NCBI RefSeq assembly: GCF_013009075.1
Contig: NZ_CP053108.1
Location: 1,984,001-2,048,000, forward strand
DNA: 64,000 nt
Source of the DNA: Halomonas sp. TA22
GTDB taxonomy: Bacteria; Pseudomonadota; Gammaproteobacteria; Pseudomonadales; Halomonadaceae
Direction: 5' to 3'
Below the pieces are notes generated by a model. It had not been told where the DNA came from and did no database searches. It saw only the letters and a program-made list of their open reading frames with translations. Shown in pieces: positions 27,665 to 37,770 of this stretch. The translations under genes were made by a program, and so were the position numbers. The stretch's first letter is position 1. Every line of letters begins with the position of its first letter.

Positions 27665-29035
27665 TTACGATGCCGACGCGGTGGGAATGAACTGGCTGCG
27701 TTCCTTGTCGATGGCGCGCAGCATCTCTTCGACCCAGTGCTTGTGGTGCATCACGTACAGACCTTCGTCCTCTGGCGAGGCACCGCTCAACAGCGGCTTC
27801 ATGTCGATGGCGCGGGCGTTGTCGTCGGCGCCCTCGATCCACTGCCTGGCCCCGCGGGAGAGGTCGTTCCACTCGGCGTCCAGGCCGGCATAGCCGCTCT
27901 GACAAGCGCGAAACTCCTCAAGATCGTCAGGCGTGCCCATGCCGCTGACGTTGAAGAAATCCTCGTACTGGCGGATGCGCAGCGCGCGGTTCTCGGCGGA
28001 CTCACCCTTGGGCGCGAAGCAGTAGATGGTGACCTCGCTCTTGTCCACGGCGATCGGACGGATGACGCGGATCTGGGTGGAGAACTGATCCATCAAATAG
28101 ACGTTGGGATAGAGACACAGGTTGCGGGTCTGGTTGACGATCGAGTCGGCCCGCGCCTCGCCCAGCTCCTGCTCGATCCACTCTTTTTGCGAATAGACTG
28201 GACGCACCTCGGGATTGAGCAGGCGCGTCCACAGCATCATGTGACCGTTCTCATAGGAGTAGAAGCCGCCCATGCTCTTCGACCAGCCATTGGCATCCAC
28301 CGCCTTGGTACCACCGGCGTCATAGTTGCGACGCTCCATGGTCGAGGCGTAGTTCCAGTGCACGGTGCTGACGTGGTAGCCGTCGGCACCGTTCTCGGCC
28401 CCGAGTTTCCAGTTGCCGCTGAAGGTGTAGGACGAGGTGCCGCGTAGGATTTCCAGACCTTCCGGCGCCTGGTCGACGATGTTGTCGATGATCTTCATCG
28501 TCTCGCCCAGGTAGGTCTCAAGAGGCTGGACGTCGGCGCTCAGGCTACCGAACAGAAAACCGCGGTAGTTCTCGAAACGGGCGATACGCTTGAGATCGTG
28601 GGAGCCATCCTGCTTGAAACCGTCCGGGTAGGCGCCGCTCTTCTCGTTCTTGGCCTTGAGCAGCTTACCATCGTTCTTGAACGACCAGCCATGGAACGGA
28701 CAGGTGAAGGTGCCCTTGTTACCGCGCTTCTTGCGGCACAGGGTCGCGCCGCGGTGGGCACAGGCGTTGATCAGCGCATGCAGCTCGCCCTGCTTGTCGC
28801 GGGTGATGATCACCGGTTGGCGGCCCATGGTCACGGTCATGTAGTCGCCCGGCTCACTGATCTGGCTCTCGTGGGCCAGGAACAGCCAGTTGCCCTCGAA
28901 GATATGCTTCATCTCCAGCTCGAAGAAGGCCGGGTCGGTGAACATGCTGCGATGGCAGCGGAAGATGCCGCTCTCGGGATCGTCGACGACGGCGCCGCGG
29001 ACACGCTCCTCGAGTTGATCAAGCTTGCTGGTCAT
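27665..29035 (-). CDS. benA: benzoate 1,2-dioxygenase large subunit BenA
   Basis: 456 residues. Rieske ligands are Cys92/His94 ([10 protein letters not shown]) and Cys112/His115 (TCPFHGWSF). Mononuclear iron ligands include His221 and His226 ([10 protein letters not shown]). With BenB and BenC it adds O2 to benzoate, giving the 1,2-cis-diol. First gene of benABCD. No benR/benM-type regulator is adjacent, so control must come from elsewhere (for example an AraC-type BenR) and possibly from Crc/Hfq repression. Confidence 0.96.
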   Translation of the reverse strand: MTSKLDQLEERVRGAVVDDPESGIFRCHRSMFTDPAFFELEMKHIFEGNWLFLAHESQISEPGDYMTVTMGRQPVIITRDKQGELHALINACAHRGATLCRKKRGNKGTFTCPFHGWSFKNDGKLLKAKNEKSGAYPDGFKQDGSHDLKRIARFENYRGFLFGSLSADVQPLETYLGETMKIIDNIVDQAPEGLEILRGTSSYTFSGNWKLGAENGADGYHVSTVHWNYASTMERRNYDAGGTKAVDANGWSKSMGGFYSYENGHMMLWTRLLNPEVRPVYSQKEWIEQELGEARADSIVNQTRNLCLYPNVYLMDQFSTQIRVIRPIAVDKSEVTIYCFAPKGESAENRALRIRQYEDFFNVSGMGTPDDLEEFRACQSGYAGLDAEWNDLSRGARQWIEGADDNARAIDMKPLLSGASPEDEGLYVMHHKHWVEEMLRAIDKERSQFIPTASAS

Positions 29036-29270
29036 GATCTAGATCCTCGGTGTCTTGTCGTACTACCGGGCGGCCCCGAAGGGTCCGCCGGCGTCAAGGG
29101 ATGGGGTCGATTAGACCCTGGCGGTAGCGGCCAGCTGGCTGGCCTGGTCCTGCTCGTCTTCCTTGGCTCGCGGACGCTGCTCGTCGCCAGCAGCGGATGC
29201 GTACTTTACGGATTTACCCCGGGCCACGCAAGCGGTTTTTGACGAAATCGTCCGCCGATCACACCCACTC

Positions 29271-29303
29271 ATCCACAGGCGATTGCGTCGACCGGCTGTG
29301 GAT
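29271..29303. repeat. inverted pair of DnaA-box-like 9-mers
   Basis: ATCCACAG at 29271-29278 and its exact complement CTGTGGAT at 29296-29303, 17 nt apart. Each extended 9-mer (TCATCCACA and CTATCCACA) differs from the DnaA box TTATCCACA at one position. No AT-rich unwinding element or dnaA/gyrB neighbours, so an origin is not proposed. Confidence 0.35.
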
Positions 29304-29341
29304 AGCTTATTGCCTTGCTGAAGAAGAGCCTTTTGCATGAG

Positions 29342-29366
29342 AAACGCCCGCACGAGGCGGGCGTTT
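29342..29366 (-). terminator. tyrS terminator
   Basis: Perfect 10-bp stem AAACGCCCGC/GCGGGCGTTT with a 5-nt loop, 30 bp after the tyrS stop. The flanking A and T tracts make it usable in both directions. Confidence 0.8.
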
Positions 29367-29395
29367 GGCTCTTGTCCTTGAGCTGAGCGACCGGC

Positions 29396-30595
29396 TCAGC
29401 TCAGCGTGACGCGGGCATAGCGCTTCTTGCCGGCCTGGATGACATAGCTCTTACCGGTATCGAGCATATGATCGCGCTCGATGACCTCACCATCGACCTT
29501 GACTCGACCATTGCTCAGCATGTCCTTGGCCTGAGCGCTGTTGCTAGCCAGGCCCGCCCGGTTGAGCACCGCGGCGATTGGCGCTTGGGCGCCACCTCCA
29601 AAATCGACGCTGACTTCCGGCATATCCTCGGGCAACTCGCCTTCCGCCAGCTGGTTGCCTGCTGACTTGTGGGCGTTGGCCGCCGCCTCTTCGCCGTGAT
29701 AGCGGGCGATCAGCTCGCGCGCCAGGATCATCTTGATGTCACGGGGGTTGGTGCCCGCCTCGACATCGCGTTTGAGCTCCTCGATCTGCTCGTTGGACTT
29801 CAGCGAGAGCATTTCGAAGTAGCGCCAGATTAGGCTGTCGGGCATCGACACCAGCTTGTTGAACATCGAGCCCGGCGCCTCGTCGACACCCACATAGTTG
29901 CCCAGGGACTTGGACATCTTCTGTACGCCATCGAGCCCTTCGAGCAGCGGCATGGTGACAACGACCTGCGGCTCCTGGCCGAAGTGCTTCTGGATCTCGC
30001 GCCCCATCAGCAGGTTGAACTTCTGATCCGTGCCCCCCAGCTCGATATCCGCCTCGAGCGCCACCGAGTCGTAGCCCTGCACCAGGGGATAGAGGAACTC
30101 ATGGAGGGAAATGGGCTGTCCAGACTTGTAGCGCTTGTCGAAGTCATCGCGCTCGAGCATGCGCGCAACGGTGCTTTGGGCAGCGAGTTCGATCATATCG
30201 GCCGCGCTGAGCTTGCCGAACCACTCGGCGTTGAAGCGCACCTCGGTCTTGGCGGGATCGAGTACCTTGAAGACCTGCTCCTTGTAGGTTTCGGCGTTGG
30301 CCTTGACCTGCTTCTCGGTGAGGGGCTTGCGGGTCACGTTCTTGCCGGTGGGATCGCCGATGCGTCCGGTGAAGTCGCCGATCAGGAAGATAACCTCATG
30401 CCCCATGTCCTGAAACTGGCGCATCTTGGTCAACAGCACGCTGTGCCCCAGGTGAAGATCCGGTGCGGTGGGATCGAAGCCCGCTTTGATGCGCAGCTTG
30501 CGGCCGGATTCGAGCTTCTTGATCAGCTCCTCTTCCACCAGAATCTCATGGGTGCCACGCTGCAGCAGCGCCAGCGTGCTCGTGACATCGGACAT
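29396..30595 (-). CDS. tyrS: tyrosyl-tRNA synthetase (TyrRS type 2)
   Basis: 399-residue class I synthetase. HLGH at 48-51 and KMSKS in [12 protein letters not shown] form the ATP site. A C-terminal S4-like RNA-binding domain ([17 protein letters not shown]) follows. Length and the [11 protein letters not shown] motif fit the TyrZ-like group found in pseudomonads rather than the 424-residue E. coli enzyme. It is divergent from anmK across 125 bp. Confidence 0.96.
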   Translation of the reverse strand: MSDVTSTLALLQRGTHEILVEEELIKKLESGRKLRIKAGFDPTAPDLHLGHSVLLTKMRQFQDMGHEVIFLIGDFTGRIGDPTGKNVTRKPLTEKQVKANAETYKEQVFKVLDPAKTEVRFNAEWFGKLSAADMIELAAQSTVARMLERDDFDKRYKSGQPISLHEFLYPLVQGYDSVALEADIELGGTDQKFNLLMGREIQKHFGQEPQVVVTMPLLEGLDGVQKMSKSLGNYVGVDEAPGSMFNKLVSMPDSLIWRYFEMLSLKSNEQIEELKRDVEAGTNPRDIKMILARELIARYHGEEAAANAHKSAGNQLAEGELPEDMPEVSVDFGGGAQAPIAAVLNRAGLASNSAQAKDMLSNGRVKVDGEVIERDHMLDTGKSYVIQAGKKRYARVTLS

Positions 30596-30720
30596 CGTCT
30601 CCTACTCCAATCTAAATGGCTGATACCAGTCCAGCTGGCTTATTGAATGGGGCGGAATGGTAGCATGTCTCGTTCATATCGGCTGCAACCTCAGGTGAGC
30701 CGCGGCCAGGAGAAAATAAC

Positions 30721-31869
30721 ATGCCACTGTTTATCGGATTGATGTCGGGTACCAGCCTGGATGGAATCGATGCCGCCCTGGTATGCATCGAGGCGCCGGA
30801 CCATACGCCGCATTTATTGCAGACGCAGGCCGTGGCGATGCCCGACGCACTGCACCAGCAGTTCCTGGCACTCTGCCAGGCACAGCGGGTGAGTTTTGCC
30901 GAGCTGGCTCATGCCGAAGACGCTTTCTGCCGGCTGCAGGCCCAGGCGGTCGAAAGCCTGCTGATCAAAAGCGGGACATCGCGAGAAGCGATCGCCGCCA
31001 TCGGTAGCCATGGCCAGACCATCGAACATGCTCCCCATGGACATGCCACTCAAGGCGAGGGGGTGAAAGCGCCTGCCTATACCTGGCAGCTCGACAATCC
31101 CAGCCTGCTGGCCGAGTTGACCGGCTGCCCCGTAGTAGCCGATTTTCGTCGCCGCGATCTGGCCGCCGCAGGCCAAGCCGCTCCCCTCGCGCCGGCATTT
31201 CACCGGGCCGTGTTCCGCCACGCCAGTGAGTGGCAGCTGGTGCTCAATCTGGGCGGATTCGCCAATCTGACCCTGCTACCCCCGGACGATCAGCATGAAG
31301 TGATCGGCTTCGATACCGGTCCGGCCAATGTACTGTTGGATGCTTGGTACGCGCGCCACCTAGGTGGACGCTTCGATGCCGACGGCCAGTGGGCGGCCTC
31401 GGGACACGTCGACGAGCGCCTGCTCGAGCGCATGCTGAACGAGCCGTTCTTTCATCACCCGCCACCGCGCAGCACCGGGCGGGAGCTGTTCCATCTGGCC
31501 TGGCTGGAGCGGCACTTGAGCGGCAGCGAAGCGCCACAGGATGTCCAGGCGACACTCGCTGAGCTGACCGCGACGAGCATTGCGCTGGGTATCGAGATGG
31601 CCAGGGAACAGTTCGACGCCCCTCCCCTCAAGGCACTGATCCCCTGTGGTGGCGGGGCGCACAATGCCGATCTGCTAGCGCGCCTGGCACAGCACCTGCC
31701 CGAAACGCCCCTGGTGCCCAGTGATGACTGGGGCTGGCCGGCCGACTGGCTGGAAGCGGGCGCCTTCGCCTGGCTGGCGTGGCGGCGGCTGGAGGGGCTG
31801 CCCGGCAACCTGCCTTCGGTCACCGGTGCCAAGGGGCCTCGCGTACTCGGCGGCGTCTACGCTCCTTGA
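30721..31869 (+). CDS. anmK: anhydro-N-acetylmuramic acid kinase AnmK
   Basis: 382 residues with the ASKHA-type nucleotide-binding motif GLMSGTSLDGIDAAL at the N-terminus and GFDTGPANVLLDAW mid-protein; PCGGGAHNADLLARL is the C-terminal phosphate motif. It converts 1,6-anhydroMurNAc from cell-wall turnover to MurNAc-6-phosphate. Opposed head-to-head to tyrS; convergent with pilU with 5 bp between stops. Confidence 0.96.
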   Translation: MPLFIGLMSGTSLDGIDAALVCIEAPDHTPHLLQTQAVAMPDALHQQFLALCQAQRVSFAELAHAEDAFCRLQAQAVESLLIKSGTSREAIAAIGSHGQTIEHAPHGHATQGEGVKAPAYTWQLDNPSLLAELTGCPVVADFRRRDLAAAGQAAPLAPAFHRAVFRHASEWQLVLNLGGFANLTLLPPDDQHEVIGFDTGPANVLLDAWYARHLGGRFDADGQWAASGHVDERLLERMLNEPFFHHPPPRSTGRELFHLAWLERHLSGSEAPQDVQATLAELTATSIALGIEMAREQFDAPPLKALIPCGGGAHNADLLARLAQHLPETPLVPSDDWGWPADWLEAGAFAWLAWRRLEGLPGNLPSVTGAKGPRVLGGVYAP

Positions 31870-31874
31870 GGCGA

Positions 31875-33014
31875 TCAGAAGTCGTCTTCGTCGCGCAGTG
31901 AGAGGCGATTGCCCCCCGCCTGGTCGTTCTCCCTGCGAGGAGCCGTATCGCCGAGCTTGATCATCAAGCGCAGATCGTTGGCCGAATCGGCATGCACCAG
32001 CGCCATGTCCTGGCTGATCACCCCCTCCTGATAGAGGGCATAGAGCGCCTGGTCGAAGGTCTGCATCCCCAGCTCGCGGGAGCGCGCCATGACACTCTTG
32101 ATCTCGCCTGCCTGACCCTTGCGGATCAGGTCACTGATCAGCGGCGAGCGCAGCATGATCTCGATGGCCGCCCGGCGCCCGCCGTCCAGGGTAGGCAATA
32201 GCTGCTGTGCGATGATCGCCTGCAGGTTCAGCGACAGCTCGAGCCAGACTTGGTGATGCCGCTCCGCCGGGAAGAAGTTGATGATCCGATCCAGCGCCTG
32301 GTTGGCGTTGTTGGCGTGCAGGGTGGCAAGACATAGATGCCCGGTCTCGGCAAATGCCAGGGCGTGCTCCATGGTCTCCTGGGTACGCACCTCGCCGATC
32401 AGGATCACGTCCGGCGCCTGACGCAGCGTGTTCTTGAGCGCCACCTCGAAGGATTCGGTATCGATTCCCACCTCGCGCTGATTGATCATCGCCTTCTTGT
32501 GCGGGTGGATATACTCGATGGGGTCCTCGATGGTGATGATGTGCCCACCGATGGTCTCGTTGCGATCCTGGATCATCGACGCCAGGGTGGTCGACTTGCC
32601 CGTGCCGGTGCCGCCCACCACGAACACCAGGCCACGCTTGATCCTGGCCAGCTCACCCAGCGTGGCGGGCAGCGCCAGCGCCTCCAGCCGCGGAATGTCG
32701 AACGTGATGCGCCGCAGCACCATCGCCGGCTGACTACGCTGCTTGAAGGCGCTGACACGAAAGCGCCCTCGCCCGGTCAGGCTCAGGGCGAAATTGGCCT
32801 CCTGCTCGGTGGTGAAACGTTCGCGCTGACTCTCCGGCATCGCCGCCTTGACCAGCTCGGCGACCTGGGCCTGGGCCAACGGCTGGTCGCCGAGCGGCGT
32901 CAGTGCACCGGATACCTTCAAGGTGGGAGGTGCGCCCACCGAGATCAGCAGATCCGACGCTTGCTGGTCGACCATGATCCCCAACAACTGTTGTAGCCAT
33001 TCGCTTGCCGTCAT
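31875..33014 (-). CDS. pilU: type IV pilus retraction ATPase PilU
   Basis: 379-residue secretion ATPase. Walker A VVGGTGTGKSTTLASM, Asp box and Walker B LIGEVRTQETMEHAL, and the His box are present; the C-terminal extension SDLIRKGQAGEIK replaces PilT's AIRNLIRE. PilU works with PilT in pilus retraction at the inner-membrane base. It follows pilT by 37 bp as one operon. Other pil genes are not in the window. Confidence 0.94.
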   Translation of the reverse strand: MTASEWLQQLLGIMVDQQASDLLISVGAPPTLKVSGALTPLGDQPLAQAQVAELVKAAMPESQRERFTTEQEANFALSLTGRGRFRVSAFKQRSQPAMVLRRITFDIPRLEALALPATLGELARIKRGLVFVVGGTGTGKSTTLASMIQDRNETIGGHIITIEDPIEYIHPHKKAMINQREVGIDTESFEVALKNTLRQAPDVILIGEVRTQETMEHALAFAETGHLCLATLHANNANQALDRIINFFPAERHHQVWLELSLNLQAIIAQQLLPTLDGGRRAAIEIMLRSPLISDLIRKGQAGEIKSVMARSRELGMQTFDQALYALYQEGVISQDMALVHADSANDLRLMIKLGDTAPRRENDQAGGNRLSLRDEDDF

Positions 33015-33051
33015 GGCGCACCTCGCACACTACGCTTATCGATTCCGCTCT

Positions 33052-34086
33052 TCACGGTGCCAGCGCTCCCTTGGCCCTGGCCTGCGCCTCTTCACGTGTT
33101 ACGAAGCCTTCGCTCACCAGGCGCGCCATCGACGCATCGAGGGTCACCATACCCAGATTGCCGCCAGTCTGGATGGCGGAGTAGATCTGCGCCACCTTGT
33201 CTTCGCGAATCAAGTTTCGCACCGCCGCCGTCGCCACCAGTATTTCATGAGCGGCCACCCGCCCTCCGCCGGTGCGCTTGAGCAGCACTTGGGCAATCAC
33301 CGCCTGCAGCGATTCGGAGAGCATCGAGCGCACCATCGACTTCTCGTCCCCGGGGAAGACATCGATGATGCGGTCGATGGTCTTGGCTGCCGAGGTGGTG
33401 TGCAGGGTGCCGAATACCAGATGGCCGGTTTCGGCGGCGGTCAGCGCCAGGCGGATGGTCTCCTGGTCGCGCATCTCGCCGACCAGAATGACATCCGGGT
33501 CCTCGCGCAGAGCACTGCGCAGCGCCGGCGCGAAGCCGAGCGTGTCGCGATGCACCTCGCGCTGAGTGACCAGGCAGCGCTTGCTGCGATGCACAAACTC
33601 GACAGGATCCTCAATGGTCAGGATATGGTCGTAGCGGGTGTCGTTGATATAGTCGATCATGGCGGCAAGGGTGGTACTCTTGCCCGACCCGGTGGGCCCG
33701 GTGACCAGCACCAGGCCGCGTGGCAGCTGGGCCAGGCGGCGGAACACGTCACCCAGGTTCAGCTCCTGCATGCTCATCACCTGCGCGGGAATGGTGCGGA
33801 ACACCGCCCCAGCGCCGCGCCCATGATGGAAGGCGTTGACACGGAAGCGCGCGACATTCGGCACCTCGAAGGAGAAGTCCGTCTCGAAGAACTCTTCATA
33901 GTCGCGACGCTGCCGATCGTTCATGATCTCGTAGATCAGCTTGCGTACCTCGCGATCCTCCATGGCCGGGACGTTGAGGCGGCGGATGTCGCCATCGACG
34001 CGGATCATGGGTGGCAAACCCGCCGAAAGGTGCAGGTCAGAGGCGTTCTGCTTTGCCGAAAACGCCAGCAATTCGGTAATATCCAT
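33052..34086 (-). CDS. pilT: type IV pilus twitching-motility ATPase PilT
   Basis: 344 residues. Walker A GPTGSGKSTTLAAM is at about 130-143, Walker B ILVGEMRDQETIRLAL, and the C-terminal PilT signature AAVRNLIREDK is near residue 287. The hexamer powers pilus retraction and twitching. It is divergent from yggS, the pilT-yggS arrangement typical of pseudomonads and relatives. Confidence 0.96.
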   Translation of the reverse strand: MDITELLAFSAKQNASDLHLSAGLPPMIRVDGDIRRLNVPAMEDREVRKLIYEIMNDRQRRDYEEFFETDFSFEVPNVARFRVNAFHHGRGAGAVFRTIPAQVMSMQELNLGDVFRRLAQLPRGLVLVTGPTGSGKSTTLAAMIDYINDTRYDHILTIEDPVEFVHRSKRCLVTQREVHRDTLGFAPALRSALREDPDVILVGEMRDQETIRLALTAAETGHLVFGTLHTTSAAKTIDRIIDVFPGDEKSMVRSMLSESLQAVIAQVLLKRTGGGRVAAHEILVATAAVRNLIREDKVAQIYSAIQTGGNLGMVTLDASMARLVSEGFVTREEAQARAKGALAP

Positions 34087-34121
34087 GGACTTCCCCGCTC
34101 CCAGGTAAGGTCGTTATTCGT

Positions 34122-34823
34122 ATGACAGAGGTCGTAATCGCCAAGACATTCGAGTCGGCGCGCCAGCGTCTGGCCCAGGCACTGGACGCAGCGGGGCGGC
34201 CGGCAGACGGGGCCGAGCTGCTGGCCGTGAGCAAGACCAAGCCTGCCGACATGATTCGCCAAGCTTATCATCAAGGCCAGCGCGCTTTCGGCGAGAGTTA
34301 CCTGCAAGAAGCGCTGGAGAAGCAGCAGGCCCTTGCCGAGCTTGGCAATATCGTCTGGCATTTCATCGGTCCACTGCAATCCAACAAGACCCGCGCGGTC
34401 GCCGAGCACTTCACCTGGGTCCACAGCGTCGATCGCGAGAAGATCGCCAAGCGCCTCGCTGAGCAGCGTCCGGCGCACCTGCCGGCACTGAATGTCTGTC
34501 TGCAGGTGAACATCAGCAATGAGCCAAGCAAGGCGGGGGTGGCGCTGGAGGCGCTCGATGCGCTGGCCGATAGCGTGATGGCACTGCCGAACCTTACCCT
34601 GCGCGGTTTGATGGCCATTCCAGAGCCGCAAAGCGATCCGGTGCGCCAGCGACTCCCCTTCGCGCAACTCCGCCAGGCACTCGCGACGCTCAAGACTCGC
34701 CACCCCCAGGCTCCACTCGATACCCTCTCCATGGGCATGAGCGACGACCTGGAGGCCGCCGTGATGGAGGGCGCCACGCTAGTACGCCTGGGTACTGCAC
34801 TCTTCGGCGCCAGAAACCTCTGA
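34122..34823 (+). CDS. yggS: PLP homeostasis protein YggS
   Basis: 233-residue alanine-racemase-like barrel without a second domain. The PLP lysine lies in LLAVSKTKPAD, the phosphate-binding residues are in LSMGMSDDLEAAV, and HFIGPLQSNKTR is the family hallmark. It binds PLP and balances B6 vitamers and amino-acid pools. It is followed directly by yggT; the proC gene that usually sits between them in pseudomonads is absent. Confidence 0.95.
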   Translation: MTEVVIAKTFESARQRLAQALDAAGRPADGAELLAVSKTKPADMIRQAYHQGQRAFGESYLQEALEKQQALAELGNIVWHFIGPLQSNKTRAVAEHFTWVHSVDREKIAKRLAEQRPAHLPALNVCLQVNISNEPSKAGVALEALDALADSVMALPNLTLRGLMAIPEPQSDPVRQRLPFAQLRQALATLKTRHPQAPLDTLSMGMSDDLEAAVMEGATLVRLGTALFGARNL

Positions 34824-34859
34824 CGCTTCGATTATCTTACTGAACGCAAGGAGTCCCAA

Positions 34860-35438
34860 ATGGGCAACGCCGGCCTGCTACTGGTCAATACTCTCGTCAA
34901 TATCTATCTGTTCCTGCTGATGCTGCGTTTCCTGCTGCAGGCCTCGCGTGCCGACTACTACAATCCGCTCAGCCAGTCGGTAGTCAAGGTCACTCAGCCG
35001 GTGGTACGGCCCTTCCAGAGTTTCCTGGGTCCGGTGGGACGCTTCGACCTGGCCACCCTGGCGGCGGGCTTCGTGCTCAAGGCGGTCAGCATCATCGCCA
35101 TCCTGCAGATCGCCGGCTACGGTATGCCGCCCATCGCTAGTGTCGCCATCGGCTCGGTCGCGGCGCTGGCCAATGCGATCCTCAAGATCTACTTCTTCGC
35201 GCTGATCGGCATGATCATCCTCAGCTGGGTGGCGCCCAACGCCAGCCATCCCGGGGCGCTGCTGATCATGCAACTGGTCGAGCCGATCATGGCGCCGGTG
35301 CGCAAGGTGATTCCGCCGCTAGGCATGATCGATCTTTCTCCCATCGTGGTATTCATCGCCATCAACCTCATCGATGGTATCGTGGTGGGCGCGCTGACCC
35401 GCGCCGCCGGCATCTCCGGTGCCTTGGTCGGGATCTGA
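34860..35438 (+). CDS. yggT: YggT-family membrane protein
   Basis: 192 residues, two tandem YGGT repeats with about four membrane spans ([17 protein letters not shown] and [20 protein letters not shown]). [19 protein letters not shown] and [20 protein letters not shown] are the repeated cytosolic motifs. Function is uncertain; links to osmotic shock and cell division have been proposed. CAAGGAG precedes the ATG. Same direction as yggS and metX. Confidence 0.93.
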   Translation: MGNAGLLLVNTLVNIYLFLLMLRFLLQASRADYYNPLSQSVVKVTQPVVRPFQSFLGPVGRFDLATLAAGFVLKAVSIIAILQIAGYGMPPIASVAIGSVAALANAILKIYFFALIGMIILSWVAPNASHPGALLIMQLVEPIMAPVRKVIPPLGMIDLSPIVVFIAINLIDGIVVGALTRAAGISGALVGI

Positions 35439-35499
35439 CGGCGTGCCACAAGAGTCGGCTAGATTGGTGACCACAACACGACGGGACCCCGAAACCGCG

Positions 35500-36681
35500 A
35501 TGCTCGAGTTTTCTAGCGATTCGGTCGGCCTGGTAGCGCCGCAAGCGGCCCACTTCGACGACCCCTTGGCCCTGGCCTGCGGCAGGACGCTGCCCAGCTA
35601 CCAGTTGATCTATGAAACCTACGGCACCCTCAATGCCGAGGGCAGCAATGCAGTGCTGATCTGTCACGCGCTGTCGGGGCATCATCATGCCGCCGGCTAC
35701 CACAACCAGGAGGAGCGCAAGCCGGGCTGGTGGGATGCCCATATCGGCCCAGGCAAGAGCATCGACACCAACCGCTTCTTCGTGGTCTCACTCAACAACC
35801 TGGGCGGCTGCCACGGCACGACAGGCCCCTGCGCCACCAACCCCGAAACCGGCCGAGCCTGGGGGCCGGACTTCCCGGTCATGACCGTCAGCGACTGGGT
35901 GCACAGCCAAGCGCGGCTGGCCGACCGGTTGGGCATCGAACGCTTCGCCGCCGTGGTGGGCGGCAGCCTTGGCGGCATGCAGGTGCTACAGTGGACACTC
36001 GCCTATCCCGAGCGGGTCGCCAATGCCGTGATCATCGCCGCCACCCCCAAGCTCTCGGCACAGAACATCGCCTTCAACGAGGTCGCCCGCCAGGCGATCC
36101 GCTCGGATCCGGATTTTCACGATGGCTGGTACAGTGAGCACGGCACGGTACCTAGGCGCGGGCTCAAGCTGGCGCGCATGGTCGGTCATATCACCTACCT
36201 CTCCGAGGATTCGATGGGCAGCAAGTTCGGACGCGACCTGCGCAGCAACGATCTCAACTTCGGCTATGACGTCGAATTCCAGGTCGAGTCCTATCTGCGC
36301 CACCAGGGCGACACCTTCTCTACCGCCTTCGATGCCAACTCCTACCTGCTGATGACCAAGGCCTTGGATTACTTCGACCCCGCCGCCGCCCATGGCGGCG
36401 AGCTCGCCGCCGCACTGGCGCCAGCCACCTGCCCATTTCTGGTGGTCAGCTTCACCACCGACTGGCGTTTCCCGCCGTCACGCTCGAAAGAGCTGGTCGA
36501 CGCCCTGATCCGCGCCGACAAATCGGTCAGCTACGCCAACATCGAATCGCCGCATGGCCACGATGCCTTCCTGCTGTCAAACGAGCGCTACAACGCAGTA
36601 TTCGCCGGTTTCATGAGTCGTGCGGCACGTGCGCTTGGACTAGACAAGCGTGAGCCGAGCGACACCGAGGGAGAGAAATGA
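35500..36681 (+). CDS. metX: homoserine O-acyltransferase MetX
   Basis: 393-residue alpha/beta hydrolase. The nucleophile elbow GGSLGGMQ, oxyanion and [13 protein letters not shown] segments and the His of SPHGHDAF complete the catalytic set. It activates homoserine for methionine synthesis. MetX proteins paired with MetW in proteobacteria usually use succinyl-CoA, so homoserine O-succinyltransferase is likely. ATG 35500 gives the standard N-terminus; an in-frame GTG at 35419 overlaps yggT and is less likely. Confidence 0.94.
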   Translation: MLEFSSDSVGLVAPQAAHFDDPLALACGRTLPSYQLIYETYGTLNAEGSNAVLICHALSGHHHAAGYHNQEERKPGWWDAHIGPGKSIDTNRFFVVSLNNLGGCHGTTGPCATNPETGRAWGPDFPVMTVSDWVHSQARLADRLGIERFAAVVGGSLGGMQVLQWTLAYPERVANAVIIAATPKLSAQNIAFNEVARQAIRSDPDFHDGWYSEHGTVPRRGLKLARMVGHITYLSEDSMGSKFGRDLRSNDLNFGYDVEFQVESYLRHQGDTFSTAFDANSYLLMTKALDYFDPAAAHGGELAAALAPATCPFLVVSFTTDWRFPPSRSKELVDALIRADKSVSYANIESPHGHDAFLLSNERYNAVFAGFMSRAARALGLDKREPSDTEGEK

Positions 36682-37304
36682 TGCGCGCCGATCTCAAGCT
36701 GATCTACGGTTGGGTCCCGGAAGGGGCGCATATTCTTGATCTGGCGTGTGGCGATGGCACCCTGCTCGACGTGTTGGCCCGTGACAAGAACGTCACCGGC
36801 TATGGGCTGGAAATCGACCCTGACGGCATTACCGCCTGCATCGAGAAGGGAGTCAACGTCATCGAGCAGAACCTCGACGAGGGGCTGGCCAACTTCGACG
36901 ACGATGCCTGCGATCTGGTGATCATGACCCAGGCGCTGCAGGCGCTGCGTCGCCCCGACATCGCCCTTGACGAGATGCTGCGCGTGGCGGCGGAGTGCAT
37001 CATCACCTTCCCCAACTTCGCCTACTGGCGCCACCGCGGCTATCTCGGCTTCAAGGGCTACATGCCGGTATCGCGCTCGCTGCCGCACGCCTGGTATGAC
37101 ACGCCGAACATTCATCTGTCGACGTTCAATGATTTTGAACGACTCTGCCGTGACAAGGGTCTGACCATCACTGACCGCGCCGTGGGCAATGGCGACCACG
37201 AGGGCCACTGGAGCTCACGGCTGTGGCCCAACCTGTTCGGCGAGACGGCGATCTTTCGCGTCAGCCGCCGTCGGCAGGGTACAGCGTCAGAAAGCCAAAC
37301 GTGA
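36678..37304 (+). CDS. metW: methionine biosynthesis protein MetW
   Basis: 208 residues, class I methyltransferase-like fold with [17 protein letters not shown] as the SAM motif and [17 protein letters not shown] typical of MetW. It binds MetX and is needed for full homoserine acyltransferase activity in several bacteria. ATG overlaps the metX stop by 4 bp, consistent with coupled translation and a stoichiometric complex. Confidence 0.95.
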   Translation: MMRADLKLIYGWVPEGAHILDLACGDGTLLDVLARDKNVTGYGLEIDPDGITACIEKGVNVIEQNLDEGLANFDDDACDLVIMTQALQALRRPDIALDEMLRVAAECIITFPNFAYWRHRGYLGFKGYMPVSRSLPHAWYDTPNIHLSTFNDFERLCRDKGLTITDRAVGNGDHEGHWSSRLWPNLFGETAIFRVSRRRQGTASESQT

Positions 37305-37320
37305 TAGAGCAGAGGATGAC

Positions 37321-37770
37321 ATGACGAGGAAATTCTTGGCGATCTGCTGCCTGGGATGGGGCCTGCTGATGGCGGGAACCAGCCAGGCACAGCAGTACGA
37401 TCAGGTCGGTAACTATCAGATCCACTACAATGCGGTGAACACCAGTTTTCTCACCCCCGAGATCGCCGCTGCACACAACATCCAGCGCAGCCAGGTACAG
37501 GCGTTGCTCAATGTCAGCGTGCGCGAGGAGCTCGAGGACGGTACCACCCGGGCAGTCAATGCCATGGTCAACGGCAGTGTCGGCAACCTGGCCGGGCAGT
37601 CCCAGCCGCTCTCGTTTCGTACCGTCCGCGACGGCGACAGCATCTATCATCTGACCACCTTCCGCATTCAGGAGGACGAGCCGATGCGCTTCGACCTCGA
37701 CGTCACCTACGACCGCAATCGCGAACCCGCCAGCGTCAATTTCATTCAGCGCTTCTATATCGATCGCTGA
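37321..37770 (+). CDS. DUF4426 exported protein
   Basis: 149 residues. The signal peptide (MTRKFLAICCLGWGLLMAGTSQA|Q) indicates a periplasmic protein. The mature part is a beta-sandwich with GNYQIHYNAVNTSFLTPEIA and RVNFIQRFY-type end, the DUF4426 pattern. Function unknown; it accompanies metXW in pseudomonad-like genomes. GAGGATG 4 nt before the ATG. The 3' end overlaps convergent sfsA by 29 bp. Confidence 0.9.
   Translation: MTRKFLAICCLGWGLLMAGTSQAQQYDQVGNYQIHYNAVNTSFLTPEIAAAHNIQRSQVQALLNVSVREELEDGTTRAVNAMVNGSVGNLAGQSQPLSFRTVRDGDSIYHLTTFRIQEDEPMRFDLDVTYDRNREPASVNFIQRFYIDR

Larger units (their letters stand above)
29036..29395. other. tyrS-benA intergenic region
   Basis: 360 bp without an assigned gene. 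It should contain the benA promoter. A GC hairpin lies at 29071-29092 (GGCGG...CCGCC) without a T-run. A minus-strand frame from ATG 29272 to a stop at 29111 (53 codons, acidic end DEQRPRAKEDEQDQASQLA) has plausible codon use but no good ribosome-binding site and no family I recognise. It could be the tail of a broken gene. DnaA-box-like repeats and the tyrS terminator occupy the rest. Confidence 0.5.

Noticed and set aside
29271-29303. Replication origin
   Set aside because: Only two imperfect DnaA-like boxes, no AT-rich unwinding region and no origin-linked genes.
32848-34125. 425-codon plus-strand frame opposite pilT/pilU
   Set aside because: Antisense shadow; pilT and pilU have intact Walker motifs.
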